DNA of 64,000 nucleotides, taken from contig OZ014416.1 in assembly GCA_963965975.1 (NCBI GenBank), forward strand, positions 5,580,001-5,644,000, written 5' to 3'. Origin of the DNA: Xestospongia bergquistia (Eukaryota; Porifera; Demospongiae; Haplosclerida; Petrosiidae). Both the position numbers and the translations under genes were made by a program. How positions within the stretch are numbered: position 1 is the first letter of the stretch; each line of letters begins with the position of its first letter. Under the pieces are notes generated by a model that was given only the letters and a program-made list of their open reading frames with translations, ran no database searches and was not told the DNA's origin. Positions 1 through 12,649 of this stretch are shown here, in pieces.

Positions 1-1
1 T

Positions 2-1858
2 CTATCAGAATTGTAAAAAATGCTTCACATCCATCAGTTACGAACAAGCCCCTACCATCCTCAAACGAAAGGACTCGTGGAACATTTCAATCAAACGTTG
101 AAGTCTCGTGGAACGTTTCAATCAAACGCTGAAGTCCATTTTAAAGAAGGCGGCAACAAGTAAAGGCAAGGATTGGGACAAAATCTTGCCCTATCCCCTG
201 TTTGCTTATCGGGAGGTGCCTCAGGCATCTACAGGGTTCTCTCCTTTTGAAATTTGTATGGGAGAGCTGAGAAGTGCTGAAGAATAGCTGGGAAGCTGGA
301 GGGCCTGGAGAAGACAGTGTTGTATCCCATATCCTCTCAATTCGTGACAAACTAGCAAAAATGACAGAGTTAGTGAAGAATAATTTATCTAATGCCCAGG
401 AGAAACAACGTAAATGGTATGACCGCAATGCCCGTACTCGTGAGTTTAAGCCGGGACAGCAAGTGCTGGTGCTTCTTCCCACATGCAGTAGTAAACTGCT
501 TGCTCAATGGCAAGGGCCATATCAGATAGTTAAACGCGTTGGAGAAGTCAATTACATTGTGGATATGTGTGATCGCAGGAAAAGGAAACGGTTGTTCCAT
601 GTCAATATGTTACGTGAGTGGTATACCCAATCAAGCAGGGCTTTATATAGTACAGAAGTATTTGATGGGGAACAGGACATACCTACCTGGACAAAGAGTG
701 GTAAAACACAGTCAAAAGTTCAACCAATTTTTGGAAATAATCTCACCCAATTGCAACAGGAGAACCTGATGCAGTTCTTAGAGAAATTTAGTGATGTGAT
801 TAGTGATACTCCTGGTTGTACAGATTTAGTGGAACACCATGTTCTCACTAGAGATGCTCATCCAGTACGACTGCCTGCTTATCGCCTACCACACTCCTAT
901 CGAGACACTGTGAAACAAGAGTTAGATCAAATGCTTCACCAGGGAATTATAGAGCCAGCGTCTAGTGCTTGGAGTGCTCCAGTGGTACTAGTAAAGAAGA
1001 AAGACGGATCATTACGTCTGTGTATTAATTACCGATGTTTAAACAAACTTTCGGAAGGTGATGCATATCCAATGCCCCGAGTGGACGAGCTGATTGACCA
1101 AGTTGGCAAGACCAAGTTCATCTCAGCATTGGACCTTACTCGTGGTTATTGGCAGGTTCCAGTTGCCAAGGAGAGCCAACCCAAGACAGCATTTGTGACT
1201 CCCTTCGGGCTATTTCAGTTCAATGTTATGCCATTTGGTCTCCAAGGTGCACCAGCGAGATTTCAACGATTAATGGACAAGGTCTTACATGGTATGGAAG
1301 AATTTGCAGCAGCCTACTTGGATGATGTAGTGATTTTCAGTGACAGCTGGAGTACTGACAGACCTAACAAAAAAAATCTCCCAATTCAGTTATATGGACG
1401 GAAGAGTGTGAGTCAGCATTTATAAAACTAAAGCAACTTTTGTGCTCTGATCCAGTGTTACAAAGTCCTGACTTTTCTAAACTGTTTATTCTTCAGACTG
1501 ATGCATCCAATCGTGGAGTTGGGCTGTCCTCAGCCAATGGGATAGTGATGGAATTGATCACCCAGTTGGATATTTCAGTAGAAAGCTCTTACCAAGGGAG
1601 GAAGTTTACTCCACCATAGACAAAGAATGCCTCGCCATAAAACTTGGAATTGAAGCATTCAAGGTGTACCTTCTTGGGAGACAATTTGAGATCCATACTG
1701 ACCATAATGTCCTCGTCTGGTTGGATCAACTTAAAGAGAATAATCAAAGACTAACCCGTTGGAGTTTATCCCTCCAACCTTACTCATTTGTTGTTAAGCA
1801 TCATAAAGGTCAAATGAACAAGAATGCAGATGCTCTTTCTCGATGTGCTCCAAACTAG
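2..1858 (+). pseudogene. Degenerate pol: integrase - RT - RNase H
   Basis: Reading frame broken in several places. A TAA interrupts the first codons of the visible integrase. A 31-bp segment ending the GLVEHFNQ block is duplicated head to tail (about 80-141), shifting the frame. A further shift lies near 265-285, after FEICMGE. The longest open stretch (274-1425) carries the integrase tail and the RT palm. After YLDDVVIFSDSWS (about 1354) the sequence jumps to what corresponds to the end of the RT connection region, so roughly 70-80 residues seem deleted. RNase H resumes in a shifted frame (about 1391-1530) and again at about 1565-1855, ending ...NADALSRCAPN and TAG. This copy cannot encode a working polyprotein. 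Domain names rest on well-known motifs; the deletion size is my estimate from the family pattern. Confidence 0.85.
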
Positions 1859-1884
1859 TTTGTCGCTGGAGAAGCGGAAAGGAA

Positions 1885-2095
1885 TGTGATGGACTAGAAA
1901 TTTGTTTATTTATTTTCAGTAAACATATATATTTTTATGAGTTTATTTATTGTAGTAATGTCTGTATATACAAACATTGTTATCTGCTAGAACCTTCTAT
2001 GTCACATGTATAAAAGAAAGATGATTTTGTTGGTAAGGATAGAGTTCTTCCAATTCTCTCATAAAGTTAACTTACCAGTCCGGGAATCTATCACA
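1885..2095 (+). repeat. Probable 3' LTR (211 bp) with preceding polypurine tract
   Basis: A purine-rich tract (about 1868-1884, ending GCGGAAAGGAA) lies 10 bp beyond the RNase H stop codon. It is followed at once by a segment starting TGTGAT and ending ATCACA, the TG...CA inverted ends typical of LTRs. A TATAAAAG box sits inside at about 2009-2016. No 5' LTR is available for comparison, so the boundaries are inferred. Confidence 0.6.
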
Positions 2096-2139
2096 GTATG
2101 TTTAATAGGTAGTCTTACTTTTTCAGAACCTGTCATAAT

Positions 2140-2373
2140 ATCCATGATCTTAAAGAATTTATCCAATCAAGACTAATTCCACAGTTGTGTAGTAAGGATG
2201 CTATGAATCATATTGACAGAGATTTGCTACCCCTTCCCAGTCATTTTGGAGGCAATGGTATAATTAGCCCTTGTCATTTGTCTGCCCTACAGTATAGAAT
2301 ATCTACAGAGTTGACAGCTCTTTTTGTGGGTTTAGTGTTTATTCGGACTGTTTTCCAATCAGGGTTCACTTAG
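2140..2373 (+). pseudogene. Retroelement ORF C-terminal fragment
   Basis: The frame through 2155-2373 reads LKEFIQSRLIPQLCSKDAMN, then DRDLLPLPSHFGGNGIISP and a short tail. The pattern 'RDLLxLPxxxGGxGI' resembles a C-terminal block I recall from reverse-transcriptase-bearing proteins in invertebrate genomes, but I cannot name the family. It lies directly outside the LTR described just upstream and is bounded by stops, so it is probably an older, separate repeat fragment. A short downstream stretch (about 2555-2610, PLGTQYIFVMVD) looks like an integrase-core relic. Confidence 0.35.
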
Positions 2374-2399
2374 AAAAGAAGTACATAAAAAGGAGCTAA

Positions 2400-3922
2400 A
2401 GAAAATTACTGCTCAGGAGTTTACTCATCTTGCTCATGCATGAACTTAACGATACACTACCTATTAATCATCAACATTTAATGGACATTGCCGTGTAAAA
2501 GGGGAGCCTCTTTCTGGTTATCACCTTGCCCCTTCAAGAATATAGCTTTGATCTTCATAATGGAGCCATTAGGGACACAATATATATTTGTCATGGTTGA
2601 TATCCACTGCTCCTTTCTGTCAAGTAGCTATGTTGGAATTCATGCTCATGCCTTAAGCTGTCCCCTTGGTGCCCAGTAGCATAATAAAATTCATGACTTA
2701 ACATGCAAGGGTGTTTAACCCACTGCTCATTCTCAGTGCAGAATCTCTTTTACTGCTTGTTACAAGAAACATGAACAGGAAATAAAATGGCTCTACAACC
2801 AAAAGGATGGAACATGGATACTTTTTACCATTTTTTCCTTACTATGTTCTACAATAGTTTCTCTACATGGGATGAGATTGTCAACCCTGTGTCCAATGGA
2901 TATGTTGATCTCTTAATGCATTAATGGGACTGGACCATCACATCTAATCTATGGCTTGTTCTAACACATTAGAGCATACGATTTTAGGTTTAGGAGACAA
3001 GGATCACTTTAACGACAAATTATTTTGGCAAGTTATCTTACAAAATCAGCAAATATACAACATCTGCTGCTAGAGTTAGTTCAGGTTCAGTCAGTGAACT
3101 ATAGGGACTGTCTGTCATCTCTCTGCTCTAAATGCTAAACATTTGGTATTAAAGTGTGTCGTTAAACATTTGGACTACCCCACTGCATGGAAGATCTTCC
3201 AAATTGTTGTGCATTGCAGAAATGAACATATATCTCATTCTTCTGCTGTGAAGAAAATGTCACTAGATATAACTAGTAAGCATATTTTGATACACAAAAC
3301 ATTTGCACAGTATATATAAAGCAATAAATGCATGATAGCTCAAAATTTCGATCTGTGACATAGATAGCAAAAGTTTCGTTGTTAAAAAAAGTTCGAACGT
3401 TGGACCATATATGAAAATTTATATTTATGGTATGTAGTGCACGTGTTACATGTTTGAACGGAAGGTTCTCCATACAGCTAAAGACAATTGCTCAGGCAAA
3501 TGGTTAAGTTAGCAAGACCAAGAAAGTGTATCCAGCAAATGTAGACCTTATCAGGTGTACAGTTCAAGCATACGAGCTAAAATTAGTAAGAACGCTAGTT
3601 ATCATGCCTTGGTTTCTGTTCTGCGGTATGCTTTAACATTTACTATTTAAGGTTTACGCGGTATGGACCAAAATATGATAATCTTAGACTGTACCACTAA
3701 GTTTGTTACTTTATACAGAACTGGTCTTGATATATAAATCACATACTACATTTATGTTCGTACATGTGTACAACATATGAACAAAGGCTGTGATGTGAAA
3801 ATATATTCAGCTCTTTCTATGCAATTCTTGAGGTGAGTCAGCAAATTTGAAGATGCTAGACCAATGCATGCGCCACTGCATGATTGCCTACAAGAGTATT
3901 CTCTAAACAAGTGATATATATG
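2400..3922. other. No supported gene; AT-rich intergenic sequence
   Basis: Only short open frames without recognisable domains or convincing splice structure. Apart from the possible integrase relic near 2560-2680, I see nothing functional. Confidence 0.5.
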
Positions 3923-4351
3923 GGGCGCCGTTTGTGTCAAAATTAGAAAATTTTTCATGATAATAATAAATAAGTCGTTATTTATTAAAATATACGGAAG
4001 CCTCAGATGGACTGTCACGGACATTCCAATTTCAATATAACGGGATTATACGAAGTTTTAATGTCTGTCCTCGACTTCCCTAAATAATAGACCTACAATA
4101 TACAACCAAAGTCAGGCACCCAACCTAACTGGAAACATCTTGCTGACGTTTGATTCTAAGAGACGGCTCGTGGTAATCACACTCCGCATTTTATTAAGTA
4201 ACAATAAGAAGTAAATCATAACATGTTAATTGAATGCATTTAATTTTGACACGGCGCTCCATAAATAAGAAGTAAATCAACAATAATTTGATAAATAATG
4301 ACTTATTTATTATATCATGAAAATTTTCTAATTTTGACACAAACGGCGCCC
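3923..4351. mobile_element. 429-bp foldback element (MITE-like) with ~65-bp terminal inverted repeats
   Basis: The left end reads GGGCGCCGTTTGTGTCAAAA and continues through ATTAGAAAATTTTTCATGAT to about 3990. The right end (about 4285-4351) is its reverse complement with a few differences. A shorter internal echo of the end (AATTTTGACACGGCGCTCC) occurs at about 4243-4261, next to a direct repeat AAGAAGTAAATCA (4207 and 4267). No ORF. The flanks are TA-rich and no clean target-site duplication can be assigned. Confidence 0.75.
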
Positions 4352-4974
4352 TATAGATATATACTGACTAAACCATTCACATATTTACCACTGGGAGGAG
4401 GGGCTGAATACATAAGAAGCCTTTGATACATGCATATAACATAATATTCGAATTTATATTTTTTTATATTTTCTTATTTGTGTAAGTAGCAAGACAGTTA
4501 GCAGTAACAAATACCATTTTACTTACATAAATTAGATCACACTGTTCAATTCAGAGTCTTCTTTGTCAAAAGTATTCTTTGTGTGGTATAGAATGTTATC
4601 ACATGATGGCATGATTAGCATATTTTGGACACAATATGGGTGGGACGTGAATGGTTTTTGAAGTACTGTCAATACTAGTGAATATATTCATTGTCTTACC
4701 AATGGACTGTTATAGTTGCACACCAATTACTTGGTGATAGTAACGCCCTCCCTACAGAGGTGTTACAAATAGATGTGTCAAACTTAAACTAGTTTAGGAT
4801 GATGTTTTTCAAATATGACATATTTTAAAATGATAATAATTAAAATTAAATGTTACACAAAAATAATTATTAAGATATGTTTGAATTAGCAAAATAAAAT
4901 TTTCAGAACATACTAAATCGAAAAGAAGTGTTATTGAATAGATCGGGAGAGGATAGTCATAAGATCAAAGTTAA

Positions 4975-5540
4975 CTGTATTAATTTTGTTGTATTTATAA
5001 TCACAAATCTATGCATGATCACTCACACACATCCTTCTAGTGTTTGTCAGAATGTTAAGTGATGCTGTCACAAAGTCATACATTAGATTTTAAAATATGA
5101 CAAAGCTGTAAGTTAGACTTTTGCCTTCTTTCTTTGACTAGCATAGATTCTTTTTTCTATATGAAAAAACTGACAAACATTTATATATGTCAGTACTATA
5201 TATTAACGAAACATGTTAAAATTGTACACAAATTGAGACTAAGGGTCTCTATATACATATACTAGACTTAAAAGGTTTTTTTCTGTTACAGATCTTAAAG
5301 GGTATAAAAATCAATGACATGTCTCAGGGCACATGATTCATCATACAGTTATGAGTGTGGTCCTGGTTGAAATTAGAACCACTTGCACCAAAATGACTTC
5401 AATTGTAATACAATGTTCTTACAAAGAACACATCTATAATAATATTAATAAAATTCTATTCTCAGTTTGGTGCCAGATACGATCTACCACCCATTTGGGA
5501 CTAAAACAATGAGTTATTTAAAATTCATAGAAAAAATATT
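4975..5540 (+). repeat. Dispersed repeat, copy 1 (plus orientation)
   Basis: Matches the reverse complement of about 7490-7815 over several blocks, for example GTGTTTGTCAG with CTCACACACA, then CACTTGCACCAA, CTCAGTTTGGTG and GGACTAAAACAATGA. This copy has about 220 bp in the middle that the other copy lacks. No ORF; a non-autonomous element is likely. Confidence 0.6.
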
Positions 5541-6250
5541 GAATTTTTCATTTTGAGTGGTAAAGAACATTCAGCAGGAAGATGGACTAGGATATACCAT
5601 TGATTTTTATAAGATTGTTCTGTCTGCTATTATGTAATGTGGTCTATAAGTTGTACAATTAGTTAGTTATAGTCTTTTTCAACTTGGCACTCGTTGTATT
5701 GTTTCTTACAAGTCATGTACATGTCAGTTTGTACACGTGTTCCATTAATAATAGCAACTATCAATAGTTGCAATTTACTAAGCATTACAATAAAGTGTTG
5801 TTACTTTTCTAACAGCCTTATAATTAATTACCTTTATGCCTTTCATAATGATATAATGGAATAATCTTATCTATGCCACATTTTATGTTCCATGTATTAA
5901 TTTGAAACATTGCTTTAACAAATATCTTTAATGAACTGTTACTATCAAAACATACAACTGTTTATGTCACATTCATTGTGCTTAATTATCAATTGTCATG
6001 CCTGTGGTATAACTGCCATCATAATATGCATATCTTCATTGATATTCCACAGCTAAATAACTGAGGTGACAATAAAAATGATTGTATATAAAGAACATAT
6101 GTCATGATCACATCTGTCAAAAGTAGTAAAATTCATGACTGCTAAACTAGACAAAGTTATTACTTGCTACTTTGCTAGTGTTAGTAACTAATACAAGACA
6201 CAACATATACTAAAGCTATATACAGTGTGTACCATATTGGAATCAAAATG

Positions 6251-6530
6251 TTATATTCCTGTATGAATCTTTATTTTGTTTGCTCTACAGCTAGAAGTCT
6301 CTATCATGCTTACATCATCAACACTTTGATTTAATTCAATAACATAGTCACGTGATCTTTTTCTAGCTTTACTTGAGAACATACTCTCACAATCTTTTAC
6401 AATCTTTGGATTAATATTACTCCTCTTTGTTAATATAGCCTCACGAAAACAGTCATAATTAAGGCTATCAGGAGAGAGCTGAGTCATTAACATCAAAGTA
6501 TGGGTACAGAGGTTGCTTATTGGTCACCAC
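6251..6530 (-). CDS. Candidate terminal exon, unknown protein
   Basis: An open frame of about 90 codons on the minus strand, reading ...MTQLSPDSLNYDCFREAI, then a lysine/arginine-rich segment (SSKARKRSRDY) and a tail ending in TAA. The composition is more protein-like than in neighbouring frames. The C-terminal DVSMIETSS loosely resembles DASMLEETDS in the minus frame at 12311-12580, which may mean both derive from one gene family. No domain recognised and no partner exon identified. Weak call; it could be chance in AT-rich DNA. Confidence 0.22.
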
Positions 6531-7489
6531 TTCTGGTGTGTGATGTCCACAGGTGTTGGTATTCATTAAAGGTGAGAAGGGGCAAAGCTATAGAATGAGT
6601 CTTATCAAAGCAGTGGCAAGGAAGCCTATGTAGTTCCCTAGAAAATGTCTGGTGGCTTTTGTTTTGGGATTGAAGGGCAGGAATTGAGGGATGGAGGCTG
6701 ATATTTTCTTCATAGTTCTGAGAATAAGATAGAACACTGGAGAATAATAAAAAGGAGAGATATTAAATCAATCAAATTGTGTCAATAGATATACACCTGG
6801 TTGCTAGGTATAAATTGCTCGGACTATCTTTCAAAGTTCTTTGAGATTGCCAGATTGATTATATCAAACCAATTCCTAAACAAAAAGTTATACTTCACAA
6901 TCTTGATCATACAACTAAAGTATTGAACACTTATAATTATGGTGTATTTTATTTATTAGTAGCAGAACATTAAATCTAATTCCAGTCAAGAGATATATAA
7001 GACATAATTATATTTACCATACTCATCAGTGTGGTATACAGTACATGAGGTGACATAATATACTGTACATTAGATAATGTCACATCAAATGTATAAGGTG
7101 ATGATCATAGTATTTTAATGTTTAATCCAATGCTAGCTCTATCATATCATATTTTTAACATTATAGTTGTTAAGATGAAAGGTTTCTGTGTCATATAGTC
7201 ATTGTATAATAACTACTATTTATGTGGTTACTTTTACTACTACTTGTTATAATAATGATTCCTGGTATGAATAACACCTACTTGTGCTGTCTGTTGATGC
7301 AAGTGTGACTTTCTTTCTCTCTCTCTCTCTGTAAAGAACAATGCAATAAGTGTCAAGTTAAAAAAGACAGTTAATAGGTGTACAGCTTATAGGCCATATT
7401 TACATATTAGTACTCTTGTTGAAAATCAATGATATATCCCAGTGCATCTTCCTCACTGGGTGGTCTTTATCTACCAATGTGAGAAAAAT

Positions 7490-7815
7490 TAATTATATTA
7501 CTATGAATTTTAAAATAAATCATTGTTTTAGTGTCAAGTGGGTGACCTGACACCAAACTGAGATAGCTGGATTTTTAATTTAGATGACTTCTTTGTAAAT
7601 TCATAGTAATAAAAATAAAGTCACTTGGTGCAAGTGGGCTTTGAATTCAATCACGACCACACACATATCTATAGGATTAACGTGCACTGAGAATTGCGAT
7701 TGATTTTTATAAACCTTAGCATCACATCATAATATACTGACAAACACTAGGATGATGTGTGTGTGAGTGGTCATGCGTATAGATTAACAATTATAAATAC
7801 AGCTAACATTACTAT
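7490..7815 (-). repeat. Dispersed repeat, copy 2 (minus orientation, internally deleted)
   Basis: Reverse-complement partner of 4975-5540, lacking its central part. It is bounded on the right by CT-rich and TA-rich microsatellites (7833-7902). Confidence 0.55.
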
Positions 7816-8348
7816 TAATTTTGTCTATCTCACAGCTCTCTCTCTCTCTCTGTCTCTCTCTCTTTCTCTCTCTGTCTCTCTCTCTCTCTCTATATATATA
7901 TAGGTTGTTACTTAATATTACAGATGTCCAGAGATATTGCTACAATCCTCTTATAGTAAAACAGTAGTTAGAACATAGGATGTATTGTAGCTGAAATGTA
8001 CACTGGGAAGTTAAAACACTAAGCAATTCAGGCATATACTATCTAGTGTCATGTATCATGTACATTTATGTTTATCCTACAAGGTATGTAATCTGCTCTT
8101 TTCTGTTACTTCTGTAGTGAGTTGTGTCAGTTTAACTAAATAGTTCTTTTGTTAAAAGAACACTTAGTAACAACTATAATAGAGCTTATCAAAAGTAAAG
8201 CTAGTTATAGCAGACTTTAGAGAGAAGGATTTAATGTACTAAATTGTATGTAAGTATTAACTGATATACTATTTGTATTTCTTTATATAGACCACTTTTT
8301 GCTTCAAAAAGAAGTGGAAAGGTTACCATAGATACCTCAGCTTAGTCA

Positions 8349-8393
<45 letters not shown>

Positions 8394-10926
8394 ATATATA
8401 TATACTTCCTGAACTTTAATAGAACTCTAAAGTACCTCTTTGTAATTACCCAACCCTTCTAGTAGTATGTAGCAATAACTAATAAGACATATACATAAAG
8501 TAGAAAAAATTATAAAGTCTCGTATCATCAGTTCTTAGCACCCTTGTTAAAAAAAATTATGGTGTTATATGAACCGTTGTTGTATGATATTTTATTGGAT
8601 TTGACGATTTTTAGTAAAGTCACACTAGCTAAATGTTTATAGGAATATCATCACATTACCAAGTTTTTAAAATATTGAACACTATTAGACACATGAGTTG
8701 TCATATTTTTATTCTAGCAAAGCAATATACAATTTATTAGTAAGAGTTTATTCCTATTATTAACTTACTTGGTCACATTCTCTTTACTACAATAGGTACT
8801 AGTTCATTTAAAGTATGGGCACCAGAGACACCAATTTCATAAAACATTTCAAAGTTGTTTCTTCAAGATCATAAATAGATATTTAAGTCAAGATGTTCAA
8901 GATCTATTATCTGTAAGTATACATGTACATGTACAATTCATAGGAAAATGAAAGTTATTTGCAACTGTTGTTTTTCCAATTCTTTCCAATTGCTTTTTCT
9001 TTACAAAGATTTACAATCCTTTCAATCCTTTGGTTAATGTCATCTACAAAACCTATTATTGGTTTAATGATGTATTCTTCAATGGAAAATACATTTTGAT
9101 TTGCATATATTGTATAAATGGTGGAAATATGATGCACACATAATAAAACAATAGGGAATTAAATGTAAATGAGATGTATATTTGCCATTAAAACTCAATC
9201 TTTGATAAACAAATGCAATACTAGTGTAAATTTACCATCATCATCCATAACTGTTATACTACAGTTAATTTATATTTCCTATCAAGTAAACAAGCATTGT
9301 TATAGAGTTGTAGAGAAGATGTAAATTGTCCATCACAAATACTTTATTAATATACATTAGTAACAATGATATAAATTTTGATGTAATGTTTCCATCACAA
9401 ATCCTTTAATGATGAAGCCAACATTGTACATATAGATAAGAAATGTTGATATAGTCTATTGTATTGTCTCTTGAACCTGTGGTAAGAAATGATACGACAT
9501 ACCAGTAGATTTTTCTGTTTGTGCTGTTAAAATTATTCTTTACTATTCTACTTTTACCTGTTCTACTTTTAGACCAGTTTTTTAGCATTATTGTAGAAAG
9601 TGCTAATATTTCAATTTGCTAAAAGGGTCAATGCTTATTAAGCTCTAGAAAACTCCTTTTTTCCATCAATTCTTACAATTGCAATATTTACTGCTTCTGT
9701 TCCCTCACCCTTCCTGTCCTAATCATCTTCATGGTCACCATCTTCTTCTCTTCACCTTCACTGTTCATATCTCCTACTCTTTCTCTACATGACCAGACCC
9801 ATATTTCTCTGAGTGTCCCAACTGAAAGCTCTCAAGGTTTTGGTATACCAGACATCTAAAAAAAACATCCCAATCAGGCCACACACCCTTTTGATATGAC
9901 ATCTGACTTTGATCTGTTTACTTCTAAATAACTAATTTCACATGTCACATCTATTGCCGCTTCCCCTTTGTCGCTGAAGCCCCACCTACTTATATTATTC
10001 TTATATTATATTATGTGTATTATGTACATGTAAACAACACAGTATATTAATTAAAATATATTTTTTATATAATATATACCCTTTTTCATACTAAATCAAA
10101 TATATTATCTTTATTGTTTTTATTATTATTTTCCTATTACTACTATTATTTTATTTAATACCTAGAAAATTTGGATGTATATTAGTATTTGTGGATGTTT
10201 ATCTATATTTGACATCTAACAGGCACAGATTGTCTACTAAAAGCATTTTATAGGTTTTTTTTAAATATCTACTGTTAAACAAAAAGTGCTACCTTTTATA
10301 ATCATTTTAATTAAATTATTTGTCATAAATAAAAATTAAAATTTTTTCATATGATTTTCTATTTGTTTGTCCTTTTAATTTAAAATTTTTTACAGAAACA
10401 TGTTAATATTTAAATTATCATAGTGTTAACTAGTACTAATGACAACTGTTTGACTTTTGAGTGTTTTCTGATTATACAATTAAATTATATCCAGGCTGTG
10501 TATATTCATAGATATACAAGTAAATAAAAACATTTTCAAAACGAAGTAAAAGTAGTGATGGATAATATCAGTCCAATACAAAGATTGGAACCAATATAGT
10601 AGGGATGGTAAGTACATCATCCCTACGTAATAACGCATGCAGACAAAGAATGCCACAATATATCACTGATATTATTTTAAGTGATTTAGATAGTTGGTGT
10701 ATATCCTTAGTTGTTTGAGTTACTTGTGCTATTATGTAGAGATAGTACAATTGTCATCCTTGCATGTGTTGAAAGATAAGTATTTTGCTAACGGTAGCCT
10801 ATTGTAATATCTCATAATTCCACATCTCTTTCTTTGTACTAGATGTTTCTAGATTTCTCACAGATTGAAGAATCAGCAATATTCTAGTATAAGTATTGTA
10901 TTGAATATGTCATTATTTTAATTAAT
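7816..10926. other. Mostly intergenic; weak minus-strand ORFs
   Basis: Contains a CT/TA microsatellite at the left edge and (TA)n at 8352-8402. Two minus-strand frames of 60 codons occur (8955-9137, containing FSIEEYIIKPIIGFVDDINQ; 9406-9588), neither with a recognisable domain. A C-rich strip at about 9690-9990 stands out from the AT-rich surroundings and may be part of an old repeat; its plus frame ends GFGIPDI and stop. Nothing here can be named. Confidence 0.4.
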
Positions 10927-11650
10927 ATAGGATTGTGTAATAATATATCATTATTCTATTTGAGGAATTCTGTTAGGATTAGTCATCATTTCAATTGAAA
11001 ACTTCTGTTAGGATATATTGTATTTCCAATATTAAAATACTACTTACTTGTTGAAAAAAAATATAAATTTGATAAATGAACATGTTAAATCAATTTTAAA
11101 ACCCAAAAAAACGTAATTGTCAAATGTGGCTAAGTTATTTACTACAATGAGAAGCCAGTAAACAAGTAGTTCTATATTAATAGATGCCTATATTAATGTT
11201 TTTATGAAGCACATCAAAGACTACTTTTGTAAGTCTATTTCATCTCTATTGTCTATCATTCATTGTGCATACTTTCCATTGTGCCTTTGCTTGTAAGATA
11301 TTTTTAAACTTTGAAAGTATGAATGACATGCCCCTATTAATAAAATATAAATAATACAGTTGTTCAGAAAACCATACCTTTCATTTCAGTGATAAAAGCA
11401 TGTACTAAGAATTTTACTTCAGCAGTAACTAATGTCCACTTTCATTAAATGGGTTGGAATATAAAGAAAGCTACATAAATTATATTAATGAAAGAATATG
11501 ACATACTCAAATGTCCATTCAAAATCTTTGTTGTCTATAATATTTTATATAATCTTCTGACGGTATTCTGACAATTATTTAATAATTAAAATAAACTTAT
11601 TATAGATACATACTTTAACATATGATGAAACTATTTTCTCTTCATAAACC

Positions 11651-11763
11651 TTTAGTCCTTGAAACCATTTATAAAATTCTCAATTTCACCTAGCTTTTTG
11701 TCAAATTTGTCTTTTAATAATTTGCTACTAGTCTTAATTTTTTGTAGCTCTTTCTGAATGTCT
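11651..11763 (-). CDS. Possible terminal exon, coiled-coil-like
   Basis: On the minus strand an AG acceptor (ccaatag) precedes a frame reading IQKELQKIKTSSKLLKDKFD and ENFINGFKD, then a stop. It is lysine-rich with heptad-like spacing of hydrophobics. In copy B the equivalent place (about 35700-35765) has lost the middle of this stretch, so it is not conserved between the duplicates. No function can be given. Confidence 0.25.
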
Positions 11764-12310
11764 ATTGGTTAGGAAGGAATACAGTATTCAACATATGAAG
11801 TACAGAGATGTAGTAATGGTAACAAATGAAATGCAAGTAATTACTAGTCTTGAAATAATAGCAATTTATTTTTCAAATTAATGTAATGAAAATTGAATCA
11901 ATTGACTATAATTACCTCAATTATTTAAGCTCATAATATAGTAAACTGTATATTGTGGGTAGTCACTATGAACTGTAAAGTGTTACAACTAAAAGTTGAA
12001 TTGAGAATGTTGTGGTAGATATTAGCTTCACAACAAAATTTGCTTTTGTGTAATTATTACGATAACATCAGTCCAACTGGTTTTGATAACATTAGGAAAA
12101 TGAACAAGGCTCATTCACCACCTTTATACAATAAATATAATACAATATATATGTATATATATATATATATACCTTCGAATGAAGGTGATCTACTATCAGT
12201 TTGTTATTAAAATGGAATTCTCTGAAAATCTTCTCTGAAAGTCAAGGAGAAAGTACACTGCCTTCAATGCATATGCATACATCGAGTTCACTCAGTATTG
12301 CATTATGTCG

Positions 12311-12580
12311 TCAGCTAGGGAACGCAGCCGAGATAGTTGACACGCCATTGGTATAGAGATCTGCTTGAGAGTCTGTTTCTTCTAACATACTAGCATCACC
12401 AATAGCTTTGGATACGGAAAACAAAGATATCCTATTCCTTCTCCTTGGTAGAGAAAGCCAAACATTATCAGTTTGCACGTAGTGGTGTATTCGTCTTTCG
12501 CTCTCGTAGTCATAGTGATAGCACAGTTTCTCTTTTGAACGCCATATAGTAACTGCCAAAGCCAAAAATTCAATTGCCAA
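12311..12580 (-). CDS. Candidate exon, unknown protein (duplicated at 36.2-36.4 kb)
   Basis: An 89-codon open frame on the minus strand (WRSKEKLCYHYDYESERRIH, then SLPRRRNRISLF, then GDASMLEETDSQADLY). The same DNA in copy B (about 36190-36405) keeps most of the codons but has an internal stop and frame changes. A second overlapping minus frame (12382-12573) is also open, so the coding frame is uncertain. The stretch is richer in CG and GC than its surroundings. Confidence 0.25.
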   Translation of the reverse strand: MAIEFLALAVTIWRSKEKLCYHYDYESERRIHHYVQTDNVWLSLPRRRNRISLFSVSKAIGDASMLEETDSQADLYTNGVSTISAAFPS

Positions 12581-12649
12581 ATTACATATTTAAAATTAAA
12601 AAGGACTTATTTATCATTATTATCATTCTTTTGAGTGACATGGCGGACA

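Larger units (their letters stand above)
1..2095 (+). mobile_element. Ty3/gypsy-class LTR retrotransposon, 3' part, integrase-first order
   Basis: The window opens inside a degenerate LTR retrotransposon. Reading along the plus strand there is an integrase core end (HQLRTSPYHPQT at about 32-67, then GLVEHFNQ with the likely catalytic Glu), an integrase tail of GPY/F type (GPYQIVKRVGEVNYIVDM, about 515-570), reverse transcriptase (VLVKKKDGSLRLCINYR, YLDDVVIFS) and RNase H (LQTDASNRGVG, FEIHTDHNVLVWLDQL, KNADALSR). A purine tract and an LTR-like sequence follow. The 5' part, gag and protease lie outside the window. The standard Ty3 order is protease-RT-RNaseH-integrase; here integrase comes before RT, as in Gmr1-like elements. 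The last five bases of context after 2095 (GTATG) would be the target duplication, but the other side is not visible. Confidence 0.85.
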
